This document shows, piece by piece, positions 53,992 through 63,435 of a DNA stretch of 64,000 nucleotides. Made by a program: the position numbers and the translations under genes. Positions within the stretch are counted from its first letter, which is position 1. Every line of letters starts with the position of its first letter. The DNA lies in the NCBI GenBank assembly GCA_022560025.1, contig JAFISE010000166.1, positions 1-64,000 of the forward strand, read 5' to 3'. A model generated the notes under the pieces. It was not told the origin of the DNA. It searched no databases and was given only the letters and a program-made list of their open reading frames with translations. The stretch is from Stagonosporopsis chrysanthemi (Eukaryota; Ascomycota; Dothideomycetes; Pleosporales; Didymellaceae).

Positions 53992-54880
53992 TTCCAAATG
54001 CAATCTTAATCTTCACCACACTCGAACAAAGCGACAGCTCACTCTGTAGATCTGCACAGGGCTATAGCAGCACTTGATACAAGCACCACACGGCAATAGC
54101 TGCTTGATATCGGCGTTGCGACGTAGGCCAGCGCCATTTCATCACCAGCGCGCCATTGAGCCATGTGTCGTCATAGCCTTGGGTTCTTGCACGGTTGCAT
54201 TGACCCAGGTTCTGCTCGAAAGGTTTGCAAGCGGTGCGAAGCCGGTTGGTTATTCGTTGCTTGGGTGTTGCTGGATGCGGCCGCTAGGCGCTTGATCCGT
54301 CCAGCCTCGTTGGAGCTTGTTTGTCACTGTATTCCTTCTCCGCGGATGTATCGGAGGCTTGCCGAAAGGCCTGAACAACGCCTTCGGAAAAGGCCAGACA
54401 TGAGAGGATCTGGCATTGTAGAGTCTGGTTCTCATCTTTACGAGCTCAGCCTGATGAAGTCTGGTTGATTCCGAAAACTGAAGCGATGTGTGCCTGATGC
54501 TAAATCGAGATACGATGAGGCTGGGGTGAGGAATGGAAACGAGGGCGCGATTCGACGAGTGCGGGGTCTTAGCGTGGACCGTGAACTGGGAGTGATCTTG
54601 ATAGAGCACAGTTTCCAAATCTAGGACCTGGCTGGAAGATTGAGAAAAGAAAGACGGTGCGCATGACGTTGAGAAGTGCTTGACGGTAAGATTGTAGATT
54701 TATCGCTATTGAGGTATCATTGTATTCACACATCCAATCCGCCCATCCTGCATCCTGAACATCCAAAAACCATTGGTTCTCCCTGGCGTTGGATCTGCCA
54801 ACCATATAGATGCCCCGCTCCGTAACTTCTGTCCCATAAAGTGCCTGTCTATGCGCGCAACTCTCCCCACATAAATCTTC
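53992..54880. promoter_or_regulatory. Upstream region of nitrate reductase
   Basis: About 890 bp with no supported gene. It contains a perfect NirA-type site (listed) and HGATAR words at 54599-54604 (TGATAG) and on the other strand at 54700-54705 (TTATCG), compatible with AreA nitrogen control. Motif meaning is from Aspergillus; use here is inferred. Confidence 0.5.
54338..54345 (+). promoter_or_regulatory. NirA-type site CTCCGCGG
   Basis: Exact match to CTCCGHGG, the binding consensus of the nitrate-specific activator NirA, 347 bp before the nitrate reductase start codon. A single 8-bp match could occur by chance, but the position is apt. Confidence 0.5.
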
Positions 54881-55480
54881 TCAATTCCTGAGAAACAGCA
54901 GCCCAACCAAGATCCCAGCCAGAACCAACAGCGCCATCACCACCGCCATAGCTACCGCCCGCTCAATCGTGAATTGCACATCGTCTTCACGGATTCTCTC
55001 CAGTGCAGCCTCCTCGTCTGTATCCATGACCCCTGGATACCGCGGAGTATGCTGCAGCAGCGTCTCACGGTATGACTGGTACACAACAGTCGCATACGGA
55101 GGTGGCGAATCGCGAGAAAAGAGGAGTTGCGCAAGTGGGACATCGTCGTCATCTGAGGAGGAGTATGAGGGCCGGCTTAAGGTGGTACGAAGTTGGTAAT
55201 CGGCAGGTGTGGAGATATCAAACACGAGCGATTGCTGATGCAATTGAGGACATGGTGTGTTTGGACTCAAGGGCGAGCTGTCGTGGTAAGATGATGGCGG
55301 GCTGTCCAGATATGGCGCCTCGGTGTATGCTGGAGGCTCATTTTGGCGTGGCTTGATGGTAGCCTCTGAAGATGCTGAGGTAGGCGATATTGTGGGCCGT
55401 GGTGTCTGAGGACGGCAGAACGATCCTCGATGCGACATTGGTGAGTTGATGTATACCTCCTGATTCGTGTTCTGTAGCAT
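54881..55480 (-). CDS. Tail-anchored membrane protein with PY motifs (199 aa)
   Basis: Single exon; ATG 55480 is preferred over an upstream in-frame codon that adds 45 unlike residues. Residues 1-170 are disordered and Pro/Ser-rich with EPPAYTEAPY and SPPPYATVVYQSY, i.e. PPAY and PPPY. The last 25 residues are a single hydrophobic helix (AVAMAVVMALLVLAGILVGLLF) with only RN after it, the arrangement of a tail-anchored protein facing the cytoplasm. An Asp-run (SSSDDDDVPLAQLL) lies in the middle. PPxY motifs bind Rsp5-type ubiquitin ligases, so it could act as a membrane adaptor, in principle like yeast Bsd2 or Tre1. That is inference. I recognise no homologous domain. Confidence 0.7.
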   Translation of the reverse strand: MLQNTNQEVYINSPMSHRGSFCRPQTPRPTISPTSASSEATIKPRQNEPPAYTEAPYLDSPPSSYHDSSPLSPNTPCPQLHQQSLVFDISTPADYQLRTTLSRPSYSSSDDDDVPLAQLLFSRDSPPPYATVVYQSYRETLLQHTPRYPGVMDTDEEAALERIREDDVQFTIERAVAMAVVMALLVLAGILVGLLFLRN

Positions 55481-56516
55481 TGCGTGAGTATGAAGCTGAA
55501 AGTTGTCTCGCGGCAACAATGGTGTGTACCTCCATGCTGAACAAGAGACTTGCAGCAATGCACTGCTAAATCTGCTGTGGCCGCCGATATAACCAAACCA
55601 GTCAATAAGTATCAATCCAAAGTCTCAAACGTTGAATTCTATCACTGTGCTGTTGCGCTGTACATGTAGAGCTAAGCTTCTCAACCGCCGGATCCGTCAC
55701 TGTTGCAGCTGCTCGGGGAATGAGGAGAGCAGCTGCACTCGGTGGTGAAATCAAGGAAGGACTCTGGCGCCAGTGCGCGGCAGCGACGCAGTGCACGAAC
55801 ATAGTGCGTCGAGCGGCGCACGACAGTCGTGGTGCCTGAATGGGTGGGGCACTGCACCCGAGCGTCGGTGGTTGAGTGATGATGCCTGCTGCTCGCTTGT
55901 GGCCGCAGCGAGTGCTGCCGCGTCGATCATCAGCTTCGCAGCAGCACTCACTCAATCCATCTTGAAGTATCTGCAACAATTGCTTCCAACGTTCTTATAT
56001 GAGATCTGATCTTCATGTTCTATTCAACTCTACTATAATCTCTGTACTTCTTGTGCAATTTACTTGCAGAGCACATCGTGCAACACAGCCTCAACGGTGT
56101 TACGCCGAGCCGCACACGCGTCATTGGTAGGAACAGGGTTCCCGACGTTTTAGTGCCATCACGGTTTCAAACTTAAAATAAAGACCCGTGCTGTGCAGTC
56201 AATGAGGTGGCGCACCATGTAAGAGGTGCATATTCGGTGCAACTCTGCCTTGCATCGTTGCGGGCCTATCTGCTTTGCAGATGCTCTAAACGTTTGACAG
56301 TCTATCAAACCGATTGCACGAAAGGTGAATTTTGTGGCTGGATTGTAAGGTAGATGAGACGCAAATGGTCTGACAGACGAATTGAGAAGTTGTCGGGTTG
56401 TTGATACATGCCCCGAAAGGCTGATCCCCCCCGCTACTCAATTTGCTGTTCCTGATAACACCACTCGGAACTGAAAATGACCACTATTCTCAATCGCCCA
56501 TCTTCGTGGCAGTCCT
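55481..56516. other. Intergenic region, no supported gene
   Basis: Frames at 55602-55979 (minus) and 55773-56009 (plus) overlap antisense and have no motif. A run CCCCCCC near 56427 is noted. The 3' flank of YSH1 ends here. Confidence 0.35.
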
Positions 56517-59448
56517 TCACCGCCACAACCCACTAACCGTCTCCACTCCCCTCTCGACCACCGCCTTAACTCTAGCTCTCAGTGCATTGTTGGCACACTC
56601 AACATCCAGATCCTCCAGCCAGATCTTTGCTACAAACCGGTCAAATTTGACCTCAACACCCGGAACTGGAATGCCCATATTGTGTAACCTTTTAAGCTCC
56701 GCTTTGTCTTCCGCGCTGATTTCACCAGAAGATTCCACAGCGCCTGACATAGTAGAGTCTGCAGTGCCGTTCGTGTTGTTTGCTGGGTTGATGGCGGAGG
56801 ATCGCGGGTATGGAATCGGGTTGACGGCTTCTTCACCGAACTGCGCTTCGAGGAAAAGGAGTAGGCGTGCGAGTCGCGTGGCGGGGTCGGCCGTGGCGTG
56901 GGGGTGGTGTTTCGTCTCCTTTGGCTTTTCGGGATGGGCGTGTGAGTGCGAGTGCTGACGAGAAGATTCTGTGTCACTGTTAGCTAAGGATTACGTAGCA
57001 GGGAACGAGAGAACGTACGGCGGACAGCGGCAGGCGAGCTTTCAACTGTGAACAGAACGGCGAGCACAGCATCGGCAATGCCATCGTTGATGACGTTGCC
57101 TTGCCACGAAACTTCGACATGCCCGCCAGGCTTGACGAGAACGTTGACACAGTCCATGACCGTGAATTGGACGCTTATGCGGCTCACCTCCTCGTCAGCA
57201 TCTTCTTTGACGCCGTTGCCGTTCTCTTCTTTGCCATTTACTGCATCGTCAGTGATCTCCGTCTCCTTGATCGCGCCGAATGTACCCTCCAGCGCCCAGC
57301 GGATGAGCTCAGTGCCTGCAGCGGATAATGTGAGGTGCTGTCGGCATACAATCGTAGTGGTTGTGAGACCAGCGTATTCTTTCAGATCTTCAGGTGCCAT
57401 AAGTGAGATCTTGAAGTCGTTTTGAACTAAAACACCACTTATGAGTGCTGGGTTATCGCTGTCCTGATCAGGTTGATCAGGCTCACCATCCCCGTCAGCT
57501 GGCTTAAGTGAGCGAGGTAAAGGTGGCTGAATAGATGCTAGCGACCCCACGACTTTGGCAATCTTATCGGTCTTGAAGGGAATGCGGAGTTCTTCACAGT
57601 TGGCCGGCGAGTAAATTTTGGTAGGTACTGCTTTGTGGGCATTGAAGCCAAGCAATTTGGATTTCAGGCGGGTCATGTTACCCTTCTCGCCGTGAACAAG
57701 GATCTAAAACAGTCAGTCAAATGCGCTCGACACCACCAGGTCGGTGATAAATCCAGTACGTACCACCACCGGTGCAGCGACTTCTTGCACAAACTCCATG
57801 TTCTCCTTGCCATCAACGTGAGCCGCGAAACTGTACTCTTGAACCGTGCAACGTCTAGGGATCATGATTTGCTCGTTCTCTTTTTGGCCTACGCGACGGT
57901 TGTTGTTGGCTGCCCTTGTCATGATTGCGGGAATCTGCTCGGGCTCATGTACAATCTGCTTCGCCATCGTACCTTCGACGGAGTAACCTGTTATGATGAC
58001 GCCGTTCCTTGGGTCTGGAGCCCACCGTTCGAGGAGCTCGCGAGATGTGCCGGACTGCATCATACCAGGCGAAGCCAACATGACAGACGGGCTCATATCG
58101 TCGAAGCGCTCCAAGTTCTTCAGAGAACGCACGAAGCGAAGGTCCCAGGCTCCTCGCCGTCCTACGTCGCCCTCAGCTTCGGCTTCAGCAAACCGCTGCT
58201 TAGTTAGGCGCTTGATGTTGTCGTTCATAGCACCGACATAGGTCTGGTAGACCTGCATACAGCGGCGAGCCAGACTGGAATTGTAGTAGATTGGCACCTT
58301 CTGGTACTGCGGATGCTTGCCCCAGTATTCGTCCAGAATGAGCAGCAGCTCTTGAGCTCGTCCAAGGGCGAATACAGGAAGCAATGCTCTGCCCCCGCGA
58401 TTCAGAATGTCGGTGATGGCCTTCATCAGTTGTGTCTCGCGCTCAACACGAGGGGTGTGTGTGGAGATACCAAACGTCGACTCAGTGATGAGGACGTCGA
58501 TCTTGACTTCCTTCGGTACTGAAGCGGAGACCAAGTGTCGGTCATCTTCTCGGGAATAGTCTCCAGTGAACAGAATCTTCAAACCAGCAATCTCGATCAG
58601 AAACATGGCAGCTCCAAGAACGTGGCCGGCGGGATAGGGAGTAATTCGTATGCCAGACACTGTATGTGTGGTGTAAAAGTCGATGGATTCAATCATTGGA
58701 AATGTGTTCAGATGGTCTTGTTCGGTGTACATCTGGATCTTTGTCTCGGACGAACTCGACATATTGCCGACACGGACAGAGTCCTGAATGAGCCATTTGT
58801 AGATGGCTTTGGTAGGATGTGTCATGAAGACTCGGCCCTTGAAGTTGGTCTTTGCGAGGACGTACGGCAATGATGCAGCATGGTCGACGTGAAAACTGGT
58901 AGTGTGTTAGCTGTGGTGTGCGTAGACGGCTGATGGGGGTGGACTGCGTAGCTCGGGAGGCTATCTACATGTGGGCCAGGGTGGGCCAGGGTGAGGCACA
59001 TCACCGGAGTCGAACTGATGGTGCAAATGATATTCCATTGTTTCTGATATACAAGACGTTGGCCCCAAATAGTCCTCCATACATGTACGACTGCAGTGAT
59101 GCGCCTGGCCCACCCGTCGAGCTAATTCTAAGGGCATTTGTGTATACATACTGTGAGATTAGAAGCACGTCTACGGTGCTGAGATCAAAGTCATCGTAGA
59201 AGGGCATAGCGGAGAGGCCTTCGTATGCAGGATGCATACCAGCGTCGAGCTGCATGGGTCAGCATTTGCGAGTCTTGTGCAAATGAAGAGACACATACCA
59301 TGACCGTCTTGCCCTTGTACTGCAGGATGTGGCAGGACCGGCCAACCTCATTGCCGCCTCCCAAGCACAGAAACATCAGCTCATCAGCGGGATCTATGGG
59401 CTCGACATCCTCCGGCTCCAGCGCCGCGTGCTTTCGCTTGGACGTCAT
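56517..59448 (-). CDS. YSH1: mRNA 3'-end endonuclease Ysh1/CPSF73 (838 aa)
   Basis: Five exons: 59448-59299, 59249-59152, 58895-57764, 57703-57019, 56968-56517; all phases close. The metallo-beta-lactamase core is complete: FLCLGGGNEVGRSC, the ISHFHVDHAASLPYV zinc motif formed across a 256-bp intron, PAGHVLGAAMF, FTGDYSREDDRHL and LITESTFG. The beta-CASP part has GRALLPVFALGRAQELL and FAAHVDGKENMEF. The C-terminal third (from GFNAHK to VSGLWR) is the CPSF73-100 C-terminal domain with acidic and His-rich linkers. It is the nuclease of the cleavage and polyadenylation factor that cuts pre-mRNA before poly(A) addition, so it is nuclear and essential. Divergent from TAF4 with a 446-bp shared promoter. 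Confidence 0.97.
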
Positions 59449-59894
59449 ATCTACGTTTCTGCTGGTGTTCGATGGACTCAGTGTACCACTCGCGCTGGGT
59501 CAGGCACAAGGTGTTCGGGAAAGGCGCGTTGGCCAGCAGAGGCGTTTCAATCTAATGCCATCAGTCGGTCAACGGGTGTCGCAGGAGCAGGCGCCGTCGC
59601 GTCAAAGCGAGCAGAGATGACCGAGTGACGTGCTGGGCGTGTCGAGGTGGCTGTAGTGAAAGGTTCACGGTGCTCTTTGTCGCGTCGCTGCCAAGACGGC
59701 CCGAGCGCAGGCGTCACTCGTCTGCGTTCCTACCCGTCGCGACCATCAACCACCGAGACAAGATCGCAACGACGCGCCTCGCCCACCACTCCTTCTGCGC
59801 GTCGCCCACACCGCGCTCGCCTCCCTGCCAGCGCTCTCGTTGATGCCACGCCGATAAATAGCGTTCGCCGCGGCCCTCCGGGGAGCTGCCCACC
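59449..59894. promoter_or_regulatory. Bidirectional promoter between YSH1 and TAF4
   Basis: 446 bp between two divergent essential transcription/processing genes. It has no TATA box and is GC-rich with CGCGTTGG and CGTCGCG words. A near-ideal start context, GCCCACCATGG, precedes TAF4. Confidence 0.5.
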
Positions 59895-61874
59895 ATGGCG
59901 CAGAACTACAACCAGTACCCGCAGCAGTACGGGCAGCATCCGCCGCCTGTGCAAACGCAAAATCTGAACCAGCAGCCGCAGCGACCCTTCTCGCCGCCCT
60001 CATACGGCCAGTCGCCGAATGCCATGTCGCCCACCATGGGCGGCGGCATACCCCCCGCAAAGCGTCAGCGCCTGTCGCCGAACCCAACGTCGCCCGCGCC
60101 ATACCAGTCGCCCTTTGCCGCCCCGACCTATCCCATGTCGCCGTACGCCTCCTCGCCGCAGAACACGGGCTATCTGTCTCTGCCACCGTCGCCGGCCAAC
60201 ACACAGCCCCCGCCGTTCCACCAGCCGCAGCCCTACCAGCATCCGAATATGCCCCCGCAACAGCAGCCCCCACCCCCGAGTTCTATGCCACCGCCGAAGA
60301 TTCCTTACAGCAAGGCTACGGACAACGCTGAGCTGGAGAAGGCCAACGCGCGTGACCTGGACGTTAACAATATCAGCGACGTCCTCACAGGTTCTGGAAT
60401 TGATCTGCGGGCCGAGGAAGACAACCTGCTCCACAGCTATGGGAATCGCAGCGGATACGGGACATCCTTCAATTCTCAGGCCACAGGATCCACCATCTCT
60501 CCTCATGGAAGCTTCAACAACTGGAACCAGCAAGCCAATCACGGCGCTTTTCAGGGATCAGGATCGCTGAGCCAGTCTATGACGCAGAAGCAGCAGGAGG
60601 AGGAGTTTTTGAGGAAGCACGAGCAGGCCGCTCGTATCCTGAACGAGTCAGCCCAGCAGTGCCTTACGGACCCTTTCTGCGATGCAAATGTGCTACGTCA
60701 CCGGATGGCTCGACGTGCGTACGAGAACGGTATCCAGGTCAACGTGGATGGTCTGTTCGACAAGATCCCGGACAAGACCCCGCGGGATGTCACAAGGACG
60801 ACGCAGAACGGTGCGAATGGCGAGCAGATTGTCGGTCTTGAAGCCGCCAGTCTTCTGAACCAGAACGCACCGCTTGTTGAGATCTTGTCGCTCCTCTCCT
60901 TGGCTGCTGAAGAGCGCATACGCACGATTGTTGAGGACTCGTTTGCCCTGAGTCAGGGCCGACAGAACACATCGCACGGAATTATTCCTCCGCAGATGCT
61001 CGACATCGCAGTACAGGAGCCAGATGCTGAGCCGAAGATGGCTGCGCCTACAAATGTCCTAAAGACGCCGTGGGAGGCACCAGAGAGTGCAATTAGCCCC
61101 ACGACGACGGCTAGTAAGGGTGAGGCACAAGCCGCATTTGGAAACAAAGCAAATAAATTAACGAAACCAGGCCTGCCGAACGCTGCACGACTACCCACGC
61201 CACCGAGTGAGGCACCTCTCACACCGCGGCCTACGATTCAAAACGTCAACCACATCGCCAACGCGCTGGAACGGCGCGTTCGTGAAGATGAAGAATATGA
61301 GAAGGAGCGGATCCGCAAGCGCCAGGAACGCTTGCAAGGCAAATCTGCCGCAGCAGCCGATGCAGCCGAGGTCGCTCCCCTTCCCATTCCTGAGAAGATT
61401 ACCAAGAAGCAGAGAGACGCGATGAACAAGGCTGGGCAAACGGAAGATGTTCTGCACCGCAAGGCCAATGAGACGGCTGCTCTTGCACTTGGAGGCGGCA
61501 AGAAGAAGAAGTACGCCTGGATGACAGGAGGCGGCGGTGGAGGTGGTGGTGGTGGTGGCGGCGGTGCTTCTGGCGCATCAACACCTGCTCGGCAGCCTAC
61601 GGGCACAAGCGGCAGCGGTGCTGCTACACCTACTACTGGGACGGTTGAAGTGGGGCTCCGGGCCAGGAAGAGGAATTACGGGGCGCACATCGAAAACACG
61701 GAGATTGGCGAGAAGATCCAGGTTCGCGATCTGATTCACGTGCTGGAGAACGATGGGCGGGAGAAGAAGACGCTGACACTGATCCTGGCGCGTCTGAAGA
61801 ACACAGAGAAGGACGAGGGGAGAGCGTCAGAGTACGACAGGAGGCTGGCAGCAGGTGCGGCCGGAGTGCGATAG
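59895..61874 (+). CDS. TAF4: Transcription initiation factor TFIID subunit 4 (659 aa)
   Basis: Single exon. Residues 1-150 are a Gln/Pro/Ser-rich low-complexity region (NQYPQQYGQHPPPVQTQ). The TAF4 C-terminal domain begins near 155: AELEKANARDLDVNNISDVLTGSGIDLRAEEDNLL. It continues through ESAQQCLTDPFCDANVLRHRMARRAYENGIQVN, where the histone-fold partner of TAF12 lies, and LVEILSLLSLAAEERIRTIVEDS. A run of about twelve glycines sits near residue 545. The end KIQVRDLIHVLENDGREKKTLTLILARLK is typical. TFIID recognises core promoters for RNA polymerase II. The poly-Gly tract is likely length-variable. Confidence 0.94.
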   Translation: MAQNYNQYPQQYGQHPPPVQTQNLNQQPQRPFSPPSYGQSPNAMSPTMGGGIPPAKRQRLSPNPTSPAPYQSPFAAPTYPMSPYASSPQNTGYLSLPPSPANTQPPPFHQPQPYQHPNMPPQQQPPPPSSMPPPKIPYSKATDNAELEKANARDLDVNNISDVLTGSGIDLRAEEDNLLHSYGNRSGYGTSFNSQATGSTISPHGSFNNWNQQANHGAFQGSGSLSQSMTQKQQEEEFLRKHEQAARILNESAQQCLTDPFCDANVLRHRMARRAYENGIQVNVDGLFDKIPDKTPRDVTRTTQNGANGEQIVGLEAASLLNQNAPLVEILSLLSLAAEERIRTIVEDSFALSQGRQNTSHGIIPPQMLDIAVQEPDAEPKMAAPTNVLKTPWEAPESAISPTTTASKGEAQAAFGNKANKLTKPGLPNAARLPTPPSEAPLTPRPTIQNVNHIANALERRVREDEEYEKERIRKRQERLQGKSAAAADAAEVAPLPIPEKITKKQRDAMNKAGQTEDVLHRKANETAALALGGGKKKKYAWMTGGGGGGGGGGGGGASGASTPARQPTGTSGSGAATPTTGTVEVGLRARKRNYGAHIENTEIGEKIQVRDLIHVLENDGREKKTLTLILARLKNTEKDEGRASEYDRRLAAGAAGVR

Positions 61875-62262
61875 AGTCTCCGACGGCCGGTTCCCTGTCT
61901 GGGAGCGTATCCTGGCTGCAAGCCAGACTGCCCGTGCCTGCGGCCGCGCGACATCCGGAGCGGTGTCTGAGGCGGCTCGCAGGAGGAATGTGCAAGCGGT
62001 CACGGGGCATTCAAAATCTTCATCAGCGATGGCGTTTTACGGAGGCGGATGCGTGACTTGTCGGTGTCTTTGCGTCCCAAGGGCTGGGGCTAAACCCGCA
62101 TTACCTAACGATATTCTGTACCAAAATAAAAAGCACACGGCTGGAGCGCAGCAGCTGCGTGGGTATGTTCTCGGGTCTACGAGCTGTGGCTGCTGTGTGC
62201 TGTACCAGTCGTCGTCTCTTGCGATGCATCGATTGCCGTACCTTGCCTGTCTTCCTTGCTAC

Positions 62263-62265
<3 letters not shown>

Positions 62266-62298
<33 letters not shown>
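62266..62298 (+). repeat. (CT)n microsatellite, ~16 units
   Basis: Uninterrupted CT dinucleotide run of 33 bp, likely polymorphic between isolates. Confidence 0.97.
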
Positions 62299-62300
<2 letters not shown>

Positions 62301-62543
62301 CCGCGCTGACCCCCTTTCCCAGCCAGAGACCGAGCAAGCTGCTCCCCAGTGGCTTACTGTAGATTGGCTTACTGTAGATTGGCTCGCTGCCCCCTCCCTG
62401 AACCATACCCGCCGCCCCCTCCCCGAGCCAAACTCGCACGCCCCAAGACACGTCCCGCACACAGCTCTCCTCTTCGGCAATTCCATTCCATTCCACCCTT
62501 TCCTTTCCTCCGCCTCTGATACCCCGTGCGGCAGGGTCCTCGC

Positions 62544-62575
62544 GGGTCTAGCTAGCTAGCTAGCTAACTAGACCC
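62544..62575. repeat. CTAG-repeat quasi-palindrome
   Basis: Arms GGGTCTAG (62544-62551) and CTAGACCC (62568-62575) flank a CTAG-tetranucleotide run, so nearly the whole 32 bp is self-complementary and could extrude as a cruciform or fold in RNA. Confidence 0.9.
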
Positions 62576-62657
62576 ACAAGCTGACAAAGCTCCTGTGCAG
62601 CAGTACGTTCGGCATTTCGAGACTGAGAGCGAGAACGAGAGCGAGAGCGAGAGCGAG

Positions 62658-63044
62658 ATGGTAGTGGGTATGTTTGCTGAGATTGGTGTTGTGGATGTGG
62701 ATGGGGATGTGGGTGCGAAGGGCGCTGCGAGAGAGTCAGACGCGTGGAGCAGTGGGAACGCGAACGGTGAGCCGACGGCGAGGACTGTGGCCATGGCGGG
62801 CGGTGCGGATGCTGCGTGTGAGGCTGAGGGTGCTGCTGCCTACGACGCCGACGAAGAGGATGCTGCGTGTGAGGCTGAGGGTGCTGCTGCCTACGACGCC
62901 GACGAAGAGGACAACGACGGCGTCCTCCTCCTCATCACTCAGAGGGAGGGGACGGGGTGTCGGTCTTCCTCCGGGACTGTGCTGGCGGAGGACATACATG
63001 AGGGGTGGGTGGTGGTGGAGCATGGGGAGGTGGGGAGGGGGTAG
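62658..63044 (+). CDS. Doubtful small acidic open frame (128 aa)
   Basis: ATG at 62658, frame open through the 51-bp duplication to a TAG at 63042. The product would be acidic and Ala/Gly-rich with two DAACEAEGAAAYDADEE repeats. No signal peptide, domain or conserved-looking block is seen, and other frames are also open in this GC-rich stretch. It is listed because the duplication keeps the frame, but it may not be a gene. Confidence 0.25.
   Translation: MVVGMFAEIGVVDVDGDVGAKGAARESDAWSSGNANGEPTARTVAMAGGADAACEAEGAAAYDADEEDAACEAEGAAAYDADEEDNDGVLLLITQREGTGCRSSSGTVLAEDIHEGWVVVEHGEVGRG
62808..62909 (+). repeat. 51-bp perfect tandem duplication
   Basis: Units 62808-62858 and 62859-62909 are identical. 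In the open plus frame each encodes DAACEAEGAAAYDADEE, and 51 bp preserves the frame. The perfect identity indicates a recent event. Confidence 0.95.
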
Positions 63045-63191
63045 GGTGAGGGGTTTGACAGGTGTGTTATCAGAGAGGAGGAGGAGGGGGAGAGGGATGA
63101 GAGGATGACGGTGCTGGTGGAGGGGGTGAGGTTGGTGATGAGGGTGTTGCCGAGGCTGTTTGGGGTGGGCTACGGTGCTTGAATGTTGTGC

Positions 63192-63435
63192 CTACGAAGA
63201 AGCTTAGTCCTTTCCAAGCGGTCATTCTTGGGAAGGATATGTACATCCCAAAGTTGGCTGCAACAACCACAGCGGATTCACGAAATGTTATGCGCGGGGA
63301 TGTAGACCTTACTGCCCCAAATATTTTAGGCTACTGCAGCTGGAACTTGATTGTGTTCTACAATGTGGCGTGCATCAAAGGGCTGGGTAGGAGAGCATGT
63401 AGATGCGATCGACCAGAAGAAACGAGCTCCTTTGT
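63192..63435 (+). mobile_element. MITE copy E, most complete
   Basis: Starts TACGAAGAAGCTTAGTCC and ends GACCAGAAGAAACGAGCT then CCTTTG. The right end, read in reverse complement, matches the left end of copies A and C over about 30 bp (CGAAG.AGCTCGTTTCTT.TG..CGATCG pattern). The interior shares AAAGTTGGCTGCAAC, TTTTAGGCTACTG and GTGTTCTACAATGTGGCG. This copy defines the element's length (about 240 bp) and its terminal repeats. Confidence 0.85.

Larger units (their letters stand above)
61875..63191. other. Low-complexity region with microsatellites
   Basis: Contains a (CT)n tract at 62266-62298, a 15-bp direct repeat (GGCTTACTGTAGATT twice, 62351-62380), a 32-bp quasi-palindrome at 62544-62575 and a purine-rich GAGCGA run at 62620-62658. 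A 51-bp tandem duplication lies at 62808-62909. An open frame from ATG 62658 to 63044 spans the duplication but shows no family; coding status is doubtful. Confidence 0.6.
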
